This document shows, piece by piece, positions 1 to 8,422 of a DNA stretch of 64,000 bases. Source of the stretch: Lewinellaceae bacterium SD302 (GTDB lineage: Bacteria > Bacteroidota > Bacteroidia > Chitinophagales > Saprospiraceae); the NCBI GenBank assembly GCA_002591745.1, contig PDLQ01000007.1, forward strand, positions 156,791-220,790, written 5' to 3'. Below the pieces are notes generated by a model. That model was not told where the DNA came from. It did no database searches and was given only the letters and a program-made list of their open reading frames with translations. The first letter of the stretch is position 1; each line of letters opens with the position of its first letter. Made by a program: the position numbers and the translations under genes.

Positions 1-1178
1 TGCTGATAGTACGTTTTTTTCAGTAACTCCTTAGTGTGGTGGTAGTCGAGGTGGCGGCTAGCGGAAGTTACGCTACCGTCTTGGTTAGGGGAGGAGATAA
101 GTACCGGTTTTTTACCGTAGATCAAGGCTTCCAGCGTTAGTGTACCGAAGCTTGTACAGACCAGGAAGGCACTTTGCAGGGCCTGGCGCAATCGTTCTTT
201 TTCCCCTCCATCCACTTTCCAGTTTCTGAGATCGCCGCTGTTGGGGGCATCAAGGGTCAGGTTGTCGAATAATTTCAGCCGGTCGAATCTTTCGCCACTT
301 TCCTTCGGGTGGGTGCGAACGTACCAGTTTACGGCGGGGAATTCCTTGCGGGCGGCTTCCACGCAGGCTTCCAGAAAGACGGGTTCGTCCTGAAATTGAA
401 TTTCCGTTACGCAGGCGTAGAAAATAAAAGGTGTACCAACGTTAAAAGTCTGATTGTTTTCCTCTTCCTCTTCGGCAAAATGCCAGTCCATTTGGAGGGC
501 CCCGACCTGGTGCAATTGATCCTCGCTCAGGTAATCCTGGCCCACTATCCAGACGTCGGTATGCATTTGCTCACCCCACACCATGATTTCATTCAAAGGC
601 GGTATCCAGAAAGGTTTCGAGGAGGGATTGTCCCAGGAGAGCACGTAGCCCAGGCTCCGGTCGCAGCGGGTACAGACCAGATTGGTGGCGAGGAATTCCT
701 CGGAAATAACGTTGACGCAGAGCGAAAGCCCCAGGTCGAATCTCAGTTGCGCTAATTCCGGGAAATAGCGTTGGTTTTTTTCGGCGTACCTTTTTCGGAG
801 CCAGGGAAAAATGGCCTTGGCCAGACCGGGCAAAAGGGTAACCAGCAATTTCAAAATGAAACCGGTACTGCCGGGGTAGCCCTCCTTAGCTCCGTAAGTG
901 GATGTGCGGCTCAAAAAAAGATGGATGTGAATGGCTTTCGCCATCCGGAAGGCCCAATACTCGCTCATCCGGTGAATCCGCCGGTTGAGTTCTTTGGAGC
1001 TGATCACAACGAGTTCGGCGTCGGACAATAGATTGTTTACCTGATCGGCCAGCTGATCGGTGGTCAGAACGGTCAGGTCGAACGTACCGGAATTAAGAAA
1101 ATCCAGCAGGCGACTGTTTTCAAGGTTACGAATGGTCCAGCCGGTCATTATGGGTAGCAGTAGTTGCTTTCGGTTCAT
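1..1178 (-). CDS. GT-B-like surface carbohydrate biosynthesis protein (3' end outside window)
   Basis: This is an open minus-strand frame from ATG at 1178 (begins MNRKQLLLPIMTGWTIRNLE) running off the window start without a stop, so about 392 residues are seen and the C terminus is missing. It resembles the gene at 2963-4408: both have a WGEQM/WGEEM block after a SWDN motif, an RTHPKE/RPHPQN block, and a late segment like 'SFGTLTLEALIYGKKPVLISS' that matches the nucleotide-binding half of GT-B and CDP-glycerol-transferase-like proteins. The start lies one base after the stop of the ABC exporter, so the two are surely co-transcribed. Role as a glycosyl- or polyol-phosphate transferase of the surface glycan is inferred; the acceptor and donor are unknown. 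It is a paralogue, not a duplicate: the alignable blocks are short. Confidence 0.72.
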   Translation of the reverse strand, partial: MNRKQLLLPIMTGWTIRNLENSRLLDFLNSGTFDLTVLTTDQLADQVNNLLSDAELVVISSKELNRRIHRMSEYWAFRMAKAIHIHLFLSRTSTYGAKEGYPGSTGFILKLLVTLLPGLAKAIFPWLRKRYAEKNQRYFPELAQLRFDLGLSLCVNVISEEFLATNLVCTRCDRSLGYVLSWDNPSSKPFWIPPLNEIMVWGEQMHTDVWIVGQDYLSEDQLHQVGALQMDWHFAEEEEENNQTFNVGTPFIFYACVTEIQFQDEPVFLEACVEAARKEFPAVNWYVRTHPKESGERFDRLKLFDNLTLDAPNSGDLRNWKVDGGEKERLRQALQSAFLVCTSFGTLTLEALIYGKKPVLISSPNQDGSVTSASRHLDYHHTKELLKKTYYQ

Positions 1179-1179
1179 G

Positions 1180-2961
1180 CTAAAATTTGTGTTCTTCGCT
1201 TTGAACGACTGATTGTTGCGATAGCATCTCACGGAATAAAGCGGATTGCATTTTTACCTCGGCGAAAGTACCTCTGGCTACCATTTTTCCCTTGTCCAGC
1301 AGCAAGATTCGGTCCGCATTTTCCACGCTGTTCAGTTTGTGGGAAATGAGGATACGGATGCAATCGGGGTTGGCTTCTTTCAGGCTACGACGGACTTGAT
1401 TGGCCGAGATGGCGTCAAGGCTGGCGGTGGCTTCGTCCATGATTAGAAGATCGAAGGACTTAAATAACTCCCGGGCGATGGAGATACGCTGGCGTTGGCC
1501 ACCGGATACCTTCATGCCGTTATCGCCCAACAAGGTTTCTTCGCCCGTGCTTCTTTCCCGGAAAATCGTAGCTAGGTTGACCGCTTCCATCACTGACCAG
1601 AATCTTGCGAGATTTGCCGGGTTTTTGTCAGACCAGCTGCTGACGTTGTTGTAAACCGTATCGTTGAAAACCACCGTATTCTGATCGATGAAACCGATCT
1701 TGGAACGGAAAGTAGCCAGGTTGTATTCGGTAATCGGGTGTCCGTTGAGCATGATCTTGCCTTCGGCCGGGCTGTAAAGGCCGAGTAGCAGGGAAAGCAG
1801 GGTGGTCTTGCCACTACCGCTTTCGCCAACGATGGCCAGAGTTTCCCCCCGCTTTACGTCGAACTCGTATTCGAACCATTCCTCTTCCTGGTAGGTGAAG
1901 GTGACCTTTTCAAAGCGGATGCTTTCGATCGTTTCCAGCGAGCGCTCGCCCGGTTCAGGCTCCGGTTCGGCAGATAGCTCTTCGTCCAGTTCGATCACCG
2001 AATCTATGGAGCCCGTAATCCCGTAATAGGATTGCTTGGAAGCTTCGGCGGCCTGCAGGAAATTCATGGCCCGGTACATCAGCAGGATCACTACGGTGAT
2101 GGCCGAAATACTATTACCCAGATAAATAACGAAGAACAACAGGGCCAGCGCGATGATGATGATCACGAAAGGTTCGCGTAAACTGGCGGTCAGTGAAGAA
2201 TACCATCCGATCCGCATCTGCTTTTCTTCGATCCTGTCGATCTTTTTGTCTAGGTCTGCCTGCAGGGGCTCGATCCCGTTGGTGGCCTTGAGGTAGTTGA
2301 AGTTCTTGATCAACTGGAGAACGATGGATTGGTAACGGTGCCCCATCTCGGTGTAGCCGGCGGATTGTTTGGCCGTCTGCCGGTTAAAATAGCGGTATAG
2401 AAGATTGGTGAAACTGACCCCGATCCCACAAAATAACACGAAAAAGGGATTGAGCAAAAGGGCCAGGCCGATGTAGACACTCAACATGATGTATTGCTTC
2501 ACCATCCGGAAAAAAGCCATGAAACCGGCGATGCAGCGCTGGCTTTCCATCGTCAGTTGGTTCTGTAACTTACCGGCGTCCAGACTAGCAAAGTACTGAT
2601 ACTTCACCCCGGCCAGGCGATCAACCAGATGGTGGCGAATGCCGGAAGTAAAAAGAAATTTCAGATGAACGGTATAATAGACCTGAGCGAACTGAAAAAG
2701 CCCCTTGAACAGGAAGATGGCAACCATAATCAGCAGGATCAGGGCCGAATTTTCGGCAACCACCGAGCCCTGGAGGTACTCATTAACGAAATTACTGAAA
2801 GTATCGTCGCCCACTGGCGGAGAGTTCCCCAAAAGCGTCAGGGTCTGGATTAAAACGCCCAGCCCGATACTATCCAATAGCGATACCAGAAACGACAAGA
2901 CAAGTAACAGGTAGACCCGATACCCCAGATAAGACTTGAAGAAGTTGAAATGTCTTAGCAA
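1180..2961 (-). CDS. ABC exporter, fused membrane and ATPase domains (MsbA-like)
   Basis: This 593-residue half-transporter has a type I exporter membrane domain (about residues 12-310, with hydrophobic segments near 15-40, 70-95, 155-185 and 265-300) and a C-terminal ATPase. The ATPase shows Walker A GESGSGKT (379-386), signature VSGGQRQRIS (about 485), Walker B DLLIMDEA (about 504) and the switch histidine in ISHKL (541). Proteins of this kind form homodimers in the inner membrane and export lipids, lipid-linked sugars or peptides. The start is TTG at 2961, chosen because the upstream gene stops one base before it (TGA at 2965-2963) and the sequence starts with a plausible amphipathic lead-in to the first membrane helix. 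It lies between two GT-B-like genes, which suggests that it moves a lipid-linked glycan intermediate made by this locus. The substrate itself cannot be read from the sequence. Confidence 0.9.
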   Translation of the reverse strand: MLRHFNFFKSYLGYRVYLLLVLSFLVSLLDSIGLGVLIQTLTLLGNSPPVGDDTFSNFVNEYLQGSVVAENSALILLIMVAIFLFKGLFQFAQVYYTVHLKFLFTSGIRHHLVDRLAGVKYQYFASLDAGKLQNQLTMESQRCIAGFMAFFRMVKQYIMLSVYIGLALLLNPFFVLFCGIGVSFTNLLYRYFNRQTAKQSAGYTEMGHRYQSIVLQLIKNFNYLKATNGIEPLQADLDKKIDRIEEKQMRIGWYSSLTASLREPFVIIIIALALLFFVIYLGNSISAITVVILLMYRAMNFLQAAEASKQSYYGITGSIDSVIELDEELSAEPEPEPGERSLETIESIRFEKVTFTYQEEEWFEYEFDVKRGETLAIVGESGSGKTTLLSLLLGLYSPAEGKIMLNGHPITEYNLATFRSKIGFIDQNTVVFNDTVYNNVSSWSDKNPANLARFWSVMEAVNLATIFRERSTGEETLLGDNGMKVSGGQRQRISIARELFKSFDLLIMDEATASLDAISANQVRRSLKEANPDCIRILISHKLNSVENADRILLLDKGKMVARGTFAEVKMQSALFREMLSQQSVVQSEEHKF

Positions 2962-2962
2962 A

Positions 2963-4408
2963 TCAATTTTTTGATGTGATATTATTACTTAGTAAGGCGG
3001 TTAAGGCCTCGCAAGTTTTTTCGGTGGCATTACCAGCCTCATAATTGGCGCAATAGCTGCGGATCAAACGACGGCGGGCTGCTAACTCGTGGTCGGGATT
3101 TGCCAGGAAGTTGTTCGTGCTTTCCGTAAAGCTGGCAAATGATTCAACGACTTGTAGGCCTTTTTTGGCGAATATTTTCTTCAGATGAGCATAATCTCTC
3201 AGGCGTCGAGCACTTTTCCAGTAGCTGACCTCGAAGCCGGCGTCGAATGAAGTGATGATTACCGGCCGGTCGCACATCAGCGCGTCGATGGTGATGGTGC
3301 TGCCCGAATTGTAGACGATCCGGCTGCCGGCGATGAGGGCCACCAGCTTCGTCATGTCGTTCTTTTTCATGCTCCAGGCCATTTGGGAGTCGACCATCTT
3401 TGGAAAGTCTATCCCCACTTTATCTCCGGCCAGGGCCTGCAAACGAGGCAGCCAATCGGGGTCCGCCCAATGACCACTGACGTTCTGAGGGTGAGGCCGC
3501 ACGACCAACTGCATGTCTTTGCCAAATTCGCCCGCCCGTATCTTTTGGGCCAACCACTCCACGATGTCGATCTCGTGGGGCGCGAAGTGAGACGAACTCA
3601 TCCCGAAAAACAGATAAGGGTGCTCGGGATTTAACCCAAGCTCCCGTAAATAAGGCTGGTGGTTGGGCGATTTCCGCTGGGCCACGTGAACGTCGAAGTG
3701 GGGGACACCCATTAGCTGGACGGTCGCAAGGTCCACCTTGTACATCTCATGAATTTCCGCTTGCATTTCTTCCCCCCACAGGAAATAGGAATCGGCTAGT
3801 TGACTGATCGTTCCCTTACTCGTAATGTTATCCCAGCTTAATAATTGAATGATGCTATGGCTACCCACCTTGGTGGCTGCAATCTGCAACATCGATTCCG
3901 CGTAATTGACCGGGTAGGTCGACACGAAGATCCGGGGGGCGATCTCACGTAGCAGATTCAGAGCTTCTTTATTATTTAGCAAATCCCGCTCACGCCGGAA
4001 AAACCAGTCTTTAATTCCTGGAAATGCCCTACGGAGCCGGTACGCCTGGTAGTAGATACGGGGGCGGATTTGCCGCCAGAAACGACGGGCCGGTACCATA
4101 CGGGTCGCCTTCACGTGTTTTTCCCACAGCGCGGGATTGGCTCTGATGTCGTCCAGCAAATACTTGCGGGCGCGGAAATACTCACCCATCCGCGGATCTT
4201 TCCTTGGATGAAAATCATAGAGTTTGATGCCGCGCTCGTTACAATAAGCTACTAGGTTCTCATCACTTTTATCCGGGCCGATTAGGGCTACGGAAAAGCC
4301 ACGCTCCACCAGCTTGCCCAGTAAGTCAGTCTGGGTGACCATCCGGGCGGCAAAGCCGTGGTTGACCACGTAGGCGATGTCTGTCTTGAATTTGTGTTCC
4401 GTCGGCAT
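2963..4408 (-). CDS. GT-B-like surface carbohydrate biosynthesis protein
   Basis: This 481-residue soluble protein has no signal peptide. The N-terminal half looks like a Rossmann domain (HGFAARMVTQTDLLGKLVERG). The C-terminal half contains SWDNITSKG, LWGEEM, VVRPHPQN and a final nucleotide-binding-like block YNSGSTITIDALMCDRPVII. The same order occurs in bacterial proteins related to CDP-glycerol transferases and the UDP-GlcNAc 2-epimerase fold. A glycosyl- or polyol-phosphate-transferase role in making the surface glycan is inferred from fold and from its place between neuA and the ABC exporter. It is paralogous to the truncated gene at the window start. No sialyltransferase of a family I recognise is present in the visible locus, so one of this pair is a candidate for adding the nonulosonic acid, but nothing in the sequence proves it. 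Confidence 0.75.
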   Translation of the reverse strand: MPTEHKFKTDIAYVVNHGFAARMVTQTDLLGKLVERGFSVALIGPDKSDENLVAYCNERGIKLYDFHPRKDPRMGEYFRARKYLLDDIRANPALWEKHVKATRMVPARRFWRQIRPRIYYQAYRLRRAFPGIKDWFFRRERDLLNNKEALNLLREIAPRIFVSTYPVNYAESMLQIAATKVGSHSIIQLLSWDNITSKGTISQLADSYFLWGEEMQAEIHEMYKVDLATVQLMGVPHFDVHVAQRKSPNHQPYLRELGLNPEHPYLFFGMSSSHFAPHEIDIVEWLAQKIRAGEFGKDMQLVVRPHPQNVSGHWADPDWLPRLQALAGDKVGIDFPKMVDSQMAWSMKKNDMTKLVALIAGSRIVYNSGSTITIDALMCDRPVIITSFDAGFEVSYWKSARRLRDYAHLKKIFAKKGLQVVESFASFTESTNNFLANPDHELAARRRLIRSYCANYEAGNATEKTCEALTALLSNNITSKN

Positions 4409-4434
4409 GTTTATCCTAACCGTGGTGGTTGCTA

Positions 4435-5151
4435 CTAATCCTGAGCGGAAGAAGTTCCGGTTTTATTTTTAGTCTCTTTCCGGCCCATTAAGAATTCCGC
4501 GAAAGCAAAATCGATTGGGTCGTTGATGTCCAGTGAGCGTTCGCGAGGCATGAGGTAGCCGGTACAATCGGTACTCACGATCTCTCCGGCCTCGATACTC
4601 TTTATCGTAGAGCAATAGACCGAACCGTTCCTCACGTAAATAGTGGGCAATTGGCTGGCCGCCATTCTTCCCTTTTCTTCTTCCAGGTAAGGGCGTAATC
4701 GGTGGCCGTCCAGTAATTTCATTTTTGCGGGATGGGTCGCAAAATCCAGTTTTTCAATGCTCACTGCACTATTGACTTGGCTTTTCAGCAGTAGGGCCAG
4801 TGTTCCGTCAATATCCTCCGCTAGGGTAAACGGAGACGTAACCTGAGTAATCACGGTATGACTATATTTTTTCGAACTGCTTTTAAGGGCGTGCTGGACG
4901 TAGGTAATGGCCATCGCCTCATCGGTACATAGTTCATCTGGTCGGCGGATCAGCCTCAGGCCGTCATACTCCTGGCCGATCCGTAAGATGTCTTCGTCAT
5001 CCGTTGTCAGCACCCAATCAGTGACGAGCTGGCTATTCAGGGCCGCTTCTATTGCGTAACGAACCAGTTCTTTGCCCGCCAGGGGGCGCTTGTTCTTTCC
5101 GGGGAGTCGTTTAGAGCCCGCCCGGGCCGGTATGATGCCGAGGATATTCAT
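4435..5151 (-). CDS. neuA: CMP-sialic/nonulosonic acid cytidylyltransferase (NeuA-like)
   Basis: This 238-residue enzyme activates a nine-carbon acidic sugar with CTP, giving the CMP-sugar donor. The N terminus carries the family signature IIPARAGSKRLPGKN, followed by the nucleotide-binding LTTDDEDI and RRPDELCTDEA stretches and the QVTSPFT segment typical of the family. The length fits the single-domain enzymes. The ATG directly follows the TAA of the methyltransferase-like gene with no gap. It is the third step after neuC and neuB in the same operon. The sequence cannot tell whether the sugar is N-acetylneuraminate, legionaminate or another nonulosonate, because cytidylyltransferases of these pathways look alike. 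Confidence 0.9.
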   Translation of the reverse strand: MNILGIIPARAGSKRLPGKNKRPLAGKELVRYAIEAALNSQLVTDWVLTTDDEDILRIGQEYDGLRLIRRPDELCTDEAMAITYVQHALKSSSKKYSHTVITQVTSPFTLAEDIDGTLALLLKSQVNSAVSIEKLDFATHPAKMKLLDGHRLRPYLEEEKGRMAASQLPTIYVRNGSVYCSTIKSIEAGEIVSTDCTGYLMPRERSLDINDPIDFAFAEFLMGRKETKNKTGTSSAQD

Positions 5152-5907
5152 TTAAAAAAAGTCGCTACCCAGTTTGTTGTACTTGCCTAAGCGCTCCTCG
5201 TTGAGTTCAAAGGTGCTCACGTCGGCCTGGCGGTGCCAGTTGAAGTCAAAATCCCGGCGAAAGTTGTTTTTTAGAAAGCGGGCATTGTTCGTTCGCCCGT
5301 CCACCAGAATCATCGTGCCGGGTAATAGCGTTGGCTCCATTAATAGCAGGTCGGCGGCCATGACCGTTCGCTCGTTGCATTGGAAACTCAAACCATTCAC
5401 TTTCCCCTGTACCGCCTTGGGGTCCGGACCGTCCAGATAGACGAAATCCGGCACTACGTCGGGCAATTCATCATAAAAATGGCAGATCTGCCCTTGGTGA
5501 GTGCCCATGCTCACGCCACTATGACTGATGGTAACGAAAGAACGCAACTCTTCGGGCATTCGATTCCGACTAATCTCGATCCACTCTTCTGAAGTGTCTA
5601 CCGTAAAGCAGTGAAACATGAACCGATTTCTAATGACGGGTTCCGGTTGGAGTTGCTCCCAGTCGCGGCGGTTCTTGGCCAGTGCGTCAGCGATGACAAT
5701 GGTAGAGTAACCAACGCCAAATTCAAGGACCGTAAAGGATTTACGACCACGAATGAGTTGATGGATCCGGGCCAGGTCGGCGGGGTCCGGAGCAATGGAA
5801 GCATCAGTTGGCTCCAAGTCGATGTGTCGATCTATACCTTCGGCGCGGCAGTATTTCAGGGCTTCGGTCCGGGAAAGAATAGTCGGGAAAGTGGTGGTTT
5901 CAGACAA
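5152..5907 (-). CDS. Class I methyltransferase-like protein in the sialic-acid block
   Basis: This 251-residue protein has a Rossmann-type motif VLEFGVGYSTIVIADAL near residues 58-75. It resembles motif I of SAM-dependent methyltransferases, with an acidic-residue turn (FTVDTSEEW) further on and FVYLDGPDP where motif IV would be. It has no signal peptide or membrane segment. It sits between neuC and neuA, with its stop touching the neuA start, so a tailoring role on the nonulosonic acid or on the glycan (for example O-methylation) is a reasonable inference. I do not recognise a specific family. It could also be a degenerate fold relative without methyltransferase activity, since the glycine-rich loop is GVGYS rather than the commoner GxGxG. 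Confidence 0.6.
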   Translation of the reverse strand: MSETTTFPTILSRTEALKYCRAEGIDRHIDLEPTDASIAPDPADLARIHQLIRGRKSFTVLEFGVGYSTIVIADALAKNRRDWEQLQPEPVIRNRFMFHCFTVDTSEEWIEISRNRMPEELRSFVTISHSGVSMGTHQGQICHFYDELPDVVPDFVYLDGPDPKAVQGKVNGLSFQCNERTVMAADLLLMEPTLLPGTMILVDGRTNNARFLKNNFRRDFDFNWHRQADVSTFELNEERLGKYNKLGSDFF

Positions 5908-5911
5908 GCTT

Positions 5912-7102
5912 TTAATAAGTTATTTTTTTGGAAAAAGTGAGTGGCATGCGTTGCAATTCAGTCGCGATCAGCTGGCCGGCATTGCCCCCGCCGTAAACGT
6001 CGCTGGTGGGGTAGCGGCCGTTAGACCATTGCTTATCCAGTGCATCGGTGATGGCTCCGACCGAGTAATCGGTATCGATCACGTTAAGCCCGCGTTGACG
6101 GCCATTTTGCCGCGAGCCAATGTTGATAACGGGCACCCCCAGGTAAGCACACTCCCGGATACCCACGCTGGAATTACCGATCAGGCAACGGCCATTGTAA
6201 AGGACGCGCAGAAAATCCCTTCCTTCCATATTCTTGAAAAAGTGGATGTGGCTCAGGTCGTATTTCTCTCGTGCCGAGCGAATACCCTTACTGGTACCAT
6301 CGCTACCCGCATCCACGTTTGGCCAGAACCAAAGCGTCGGTTTGTTGAATGAGCGAATGGCCTCCAGGGTAATCTCGATGTGTTGGCGGGCATCCTGGTA
6401 TTCGGTAGTTACCGGGTGCTGCATCACGACCTGATAACCGTCGCTGAGGTCGATTCTGGCTCCTACGCCGCCGTAACGTTCAAAAATGTCAAAATCCAGT
6501 TCCGGCCGCTGTCTCACCTCTGCGGCGAGATCAATGGAAGGGCAACCGGTATTGACGACCGTTTCCTCCCGCTCGCCCAACCGGATAACCCTCCGTTTGG
6601 CATCTTCACTGGCGACCAGGTGAAGGTCGGCCAGTTTGGTGATGGCGTGGCGGACTTTCTCGTCGATGTTGCCCGTCACCTCCCCGCCCTGAATGTGTAC
6701 CAGCGGAATGTTCATGTAACTGGCCGCGATGGCAGTAGCCATGGTTTCGAAGCGGTCGGCCACGGTCACCACGGCGGCCGGGGCTAGATTGTCAAAAACG
6801 TTGGCGAGTTCCATAATTCCCAGACCGGTTGTTTTGGCCTGGGCAGCCAGGTTTTCGCCTTCCAGTACATTGTACACCCGGGCAGCTACGGAGAATCCAT
6901 CCTTTTCAATGTATTTGATAGCCGATCCATAACGATCCAGGAGGGCCGAGGCCGCTACGATCAACTGAAGTTCCAGCTCCGGATGCTCGTCTATGGCCCG
7001 CAATGCCGTCTTTATCCGGCTGTAACTGGGGCGGGCGGTCACCACTACGGCTATTTTTCTGGGAGAGAAGGTTGTCAATTCAATTGGTTTAGACGGATTC
7101 AT
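5912..7102 (-). CDS. neuC: UDP-sugar 2-epimerase, hydrolysing (NeuC/LegG-like)
   Basis: This 396-residue GT-B-fold enzyme of the hydrolysing UDP-GlcNAc 2-epimerase family produces ManNAc (or the diacetamido analogue) plus UDP, the first committed step to sialic-type acids. Visible motifs include VVTARPSYSRIKTAL at the N terminus, VTVADRFETMATAIAAS, HIQGGEVTGNIDEKVRHAIT and, near the C terminus, IGNSSVGIRECAYLGVPVINIG. A TGA stands directly before the ATG, so the start is fixed. It follows neuB with a 193-bp gap, which is large for this operon and holds one copy of the dispersed motif. No LegB/LegC-type genes are in the window, which slightly favours a plain N-acetylneuraminate route, but such genes could lie elsewhere. 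Confidence 0.88.
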   Translation of the reverse strand: MNPSKPIELTTFSPRKIAVVVTARPSYSRIKTALRAIDEHPELELQLIVAASALLDRYGSAIKYIEKDGFSVAARVYNVLEGENLAAQAKTTGLGIMELANVFDNLAPAAVVTVADRFETMATAIAASYMNIPLVHIQGGEVTGNIDEKVRHAITKLADLHLVASEDAKRRVIRLGEREETVVNTGCPSIDLAAEVRQRPELDFDIFERYGGVGARIDLSDGYQVVMQHPVTTEYQDARQHIEITLEAIRSFNKPTLWFWPNVDAGSDGTSKGIRSAREKYDLSHIHFFKNMEGRDFLRVLYNGRCLIGNSSVGIRECAYLGVPVINIGSRQNGRQRGLNVIDTDYSVGAITDALDKQWSNGRYPTSDVYGGGNAGQLIATELQRMPLTFSKKITY

Positions 7103-7271
7103 TCAGGAACGTTCAGGAAAACGTTGTTGTGGGCGCTTAGAATCATCAGTTGTAAATTCTGGCCGGAAAATCGTGCTGTCCGGATTACTCGCCATGCTGA
7201 AAGGAAGCAGGAAAATCAGCCAGGTTGGCGTTCGCCGCCGGCCGGTCAGCATCCTGGATAACCAACTGACA

Positions 7272-7287
7272 TTGCTACTTTGAAGCC
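7272..7287 (+). repeat. Dispersed motif copy, 1-nt spacer class
   Basis: TTGCTACTTTG then A then AGCC. It starts 8-9 bases beyond the neuB stop, on the strand opposite to the gene. It faces the copy at 7486-7501 inside neuB. Confidence 0.8.
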
Positions 7288-7295
7288 AGTAAAAA

Positions 7296-8303
7296 CTACC
7301 CAAGATTTTCTTCGGTTAAAAAGTCATATTGACTCAGTGGCTGGCTTAATTTTCGTCCGATCACGGACCTGAACTCACTTGCGGAAATACCGTGATTAGC
7401 GGGTTTTTTAGCTTCCAGGTCATTAAAAGTCAGCGTGTGTCCTTTCGGAAGATCGCGGCTTACGGCCAGGGATTTTTCGAATATGGACTTCAAAGTAGCA
7501 AAGCTGGAATTGTCATTTTTATCGATCGTGTTTCCAACCATCGTCTCTACGTAACGTACATCTTTGACCAGTTGAGTAATCTCGTCGATAGTCAGTGAAC
7601 TTTTCGCGTCCGGGCCGAATATTCGGCGGTCAAAGACGGCGTGAAACTCCAGGATTTCGGCCCCCAGAGTAACCGCTGCAATGCTGGTGGCCGTTCGGGC
7701 GGTATGCTCGCTTAAGCCTACGCGTAAGTCTGGATAACGGGCTTTCAATTCCCCGATGACATTTAACCCAACCTGATCCGGTGGGGTAGGGTAGGCGGTA
7801 GTACACTGTAATACGCTCAGTTCGTTTCCGAATGGCCGCAGGAAATTAATTGACCCGTCCAGCTCAGCGAAGGAACTCATGCCCGAGCTGAGGATGATGG
7901 GTTTGCCGGTTCGGGCCAGTTTTTCCAGCAGTAGAAAATTGCTGACTTCGCCACTGCCGACCTTATGTCTTTTTACTCCAACCTCTTCCAGTAAATCCAC
8001 GGCCGCCTGGCTGAAGGGGCTGGACATAAATTCCAGGCCGACCTCGTCGCAGTGGGTTTTGATTTCCTTCCACTGCGGCAGGGTGAAGCCCATACGGTCC
8101 CAGTAGTCGTAGCGGGTCTTGTCCTCATAGCTGAAGTTGACCCTGAAAGGTTCGTGGATACTACTTTCCGCCGCTGCAATGTGGGTCTGAAATTTGATGG
8201 CGTCCACGCCAGTAGTGGCCAGGGCATCAATGTAGGAATGTAAAATCCCCAGGCTGCCATCGTGGGCCTGGCCGATTTCGGCAATGATGAAGGTTTTATT
8301 CAT
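7296..8303 (-). CDS. neuB: Sialic/nonulosonic acid synthase (NeuB-like)
   Basis: This 335-residue enzyme condenses phosphoenolpyruvate with a C6 amino sugar to give the C9 acid. The TIM-barrel domain (about 3-250) opens with FIIAEIGQAHDGSLG and contains IKFQTH, FMSSPFS, HKVGSGEV, ILSSGM and GLSEHT blocks typical of NeuB. The C-terminal part (about 275-335, with SRDLPKGHTLTFNDLEAKKP) is the SAF/antifreeze-like domain that caps the active site. Length is normal for the family. It precedes neuC by 193 bp and follows the 4-epimerase by 119 bp, a gap that carries a long stem-loop. One copy of the dispersed motif lies inside the gene at 7486-7501, where it encodes part of FATLKS. The exact sugar (Neu5Ac or legionaminate) is not resolved. 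Confidence 0.92.
   Translation of the reverse strand: MNKTFIIAEIGQAHDGSLGILHSYIDALATTGVDAIKFQTHIAAAESSIHEPFRVNFSYEDKTRYDYWDRMGFTLPQWKEIKTHCDEVGLEFMSSPFSQAAVDLLEEVGVKRHKVGSGEVSNFLLLEKLARTGKPIILSSGMSSFAELDGSINFLRPFGNELSVLQCTTAYPTPPDQVGLNVIGELKARYPDLRVGLSEHTARTATSIAAVTLGAEILEFHAVFDRRIFGPDAKSSLTIDEITQLVKDVRYVETMVGNTIDKNDNSSFATLKSIFEKSLAVSRDLPKGHTLTFNDLEAKKPANHGISASEFRSVIGRKLSQPLSQYDFLTEENLG
7486..7501 (-). repeat. Dispersed motif copy inside neuB
   Basis: On the minus strand it reads TTGCTACTTTG, A, AGTC and encodes ATLKS in neuB. It faces the copy at 7272-7287, about 200 bp away, with the same 1-nt spacer. Confidence 0.75.
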
Positions 8304-8343
8304 TTCACATGTAGCATTCAGAGCTCAGAAGGAATTCGGGGGT

Positions 8344-8408
8344 CGAGGACTTCCGGCCCGAGTGTCGCTTTTGTCGCTTTAACAAATACCTCGGGCCAAA
8401 GGTCCTCG
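8344..8408 (-). terminator. Long imperfect stem-loop between 4-epimerase and neuB
   Basis: Two 19-base arms (8344-8362 and 8390-8408) pair with three mismatches: CGAGGAC...GGCCCGAG against CTCGGGCC...GTCCTCG. The loop is about 27 bases and holds a doubled TGTCGCTTT-like stretch. It lies in the 119-bp gap upstream of neuB in the operon. It may be an attenuator, an RNA-processing site or a palindromic repeat. There is no clear U-tract directly after either arm, so a simple intrinsic terminator is not the best fit. Confidence 0.55.
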
Positions 8409-8422
8409 GTCTCGGAAAACGA

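Noticed and set aside
2570..2592. CAGTACTTTGCTAGTCTGG on the minus strand in the ABC exporter gene as another motif copy
   Set aside because: The tail fits but the core has AG instead of GC (AGTACTTTG), so it was left out of the count. It may be a decayed copy.
7103..7303. 66-codon minus-strand frame between neuB and neuC
   Set aside because: It starts with a TTG overlapping the neuB stop, the composition is unusual, it contains a dispersed motif copy, and nothing recognisable is encoded. Treated as a gap.
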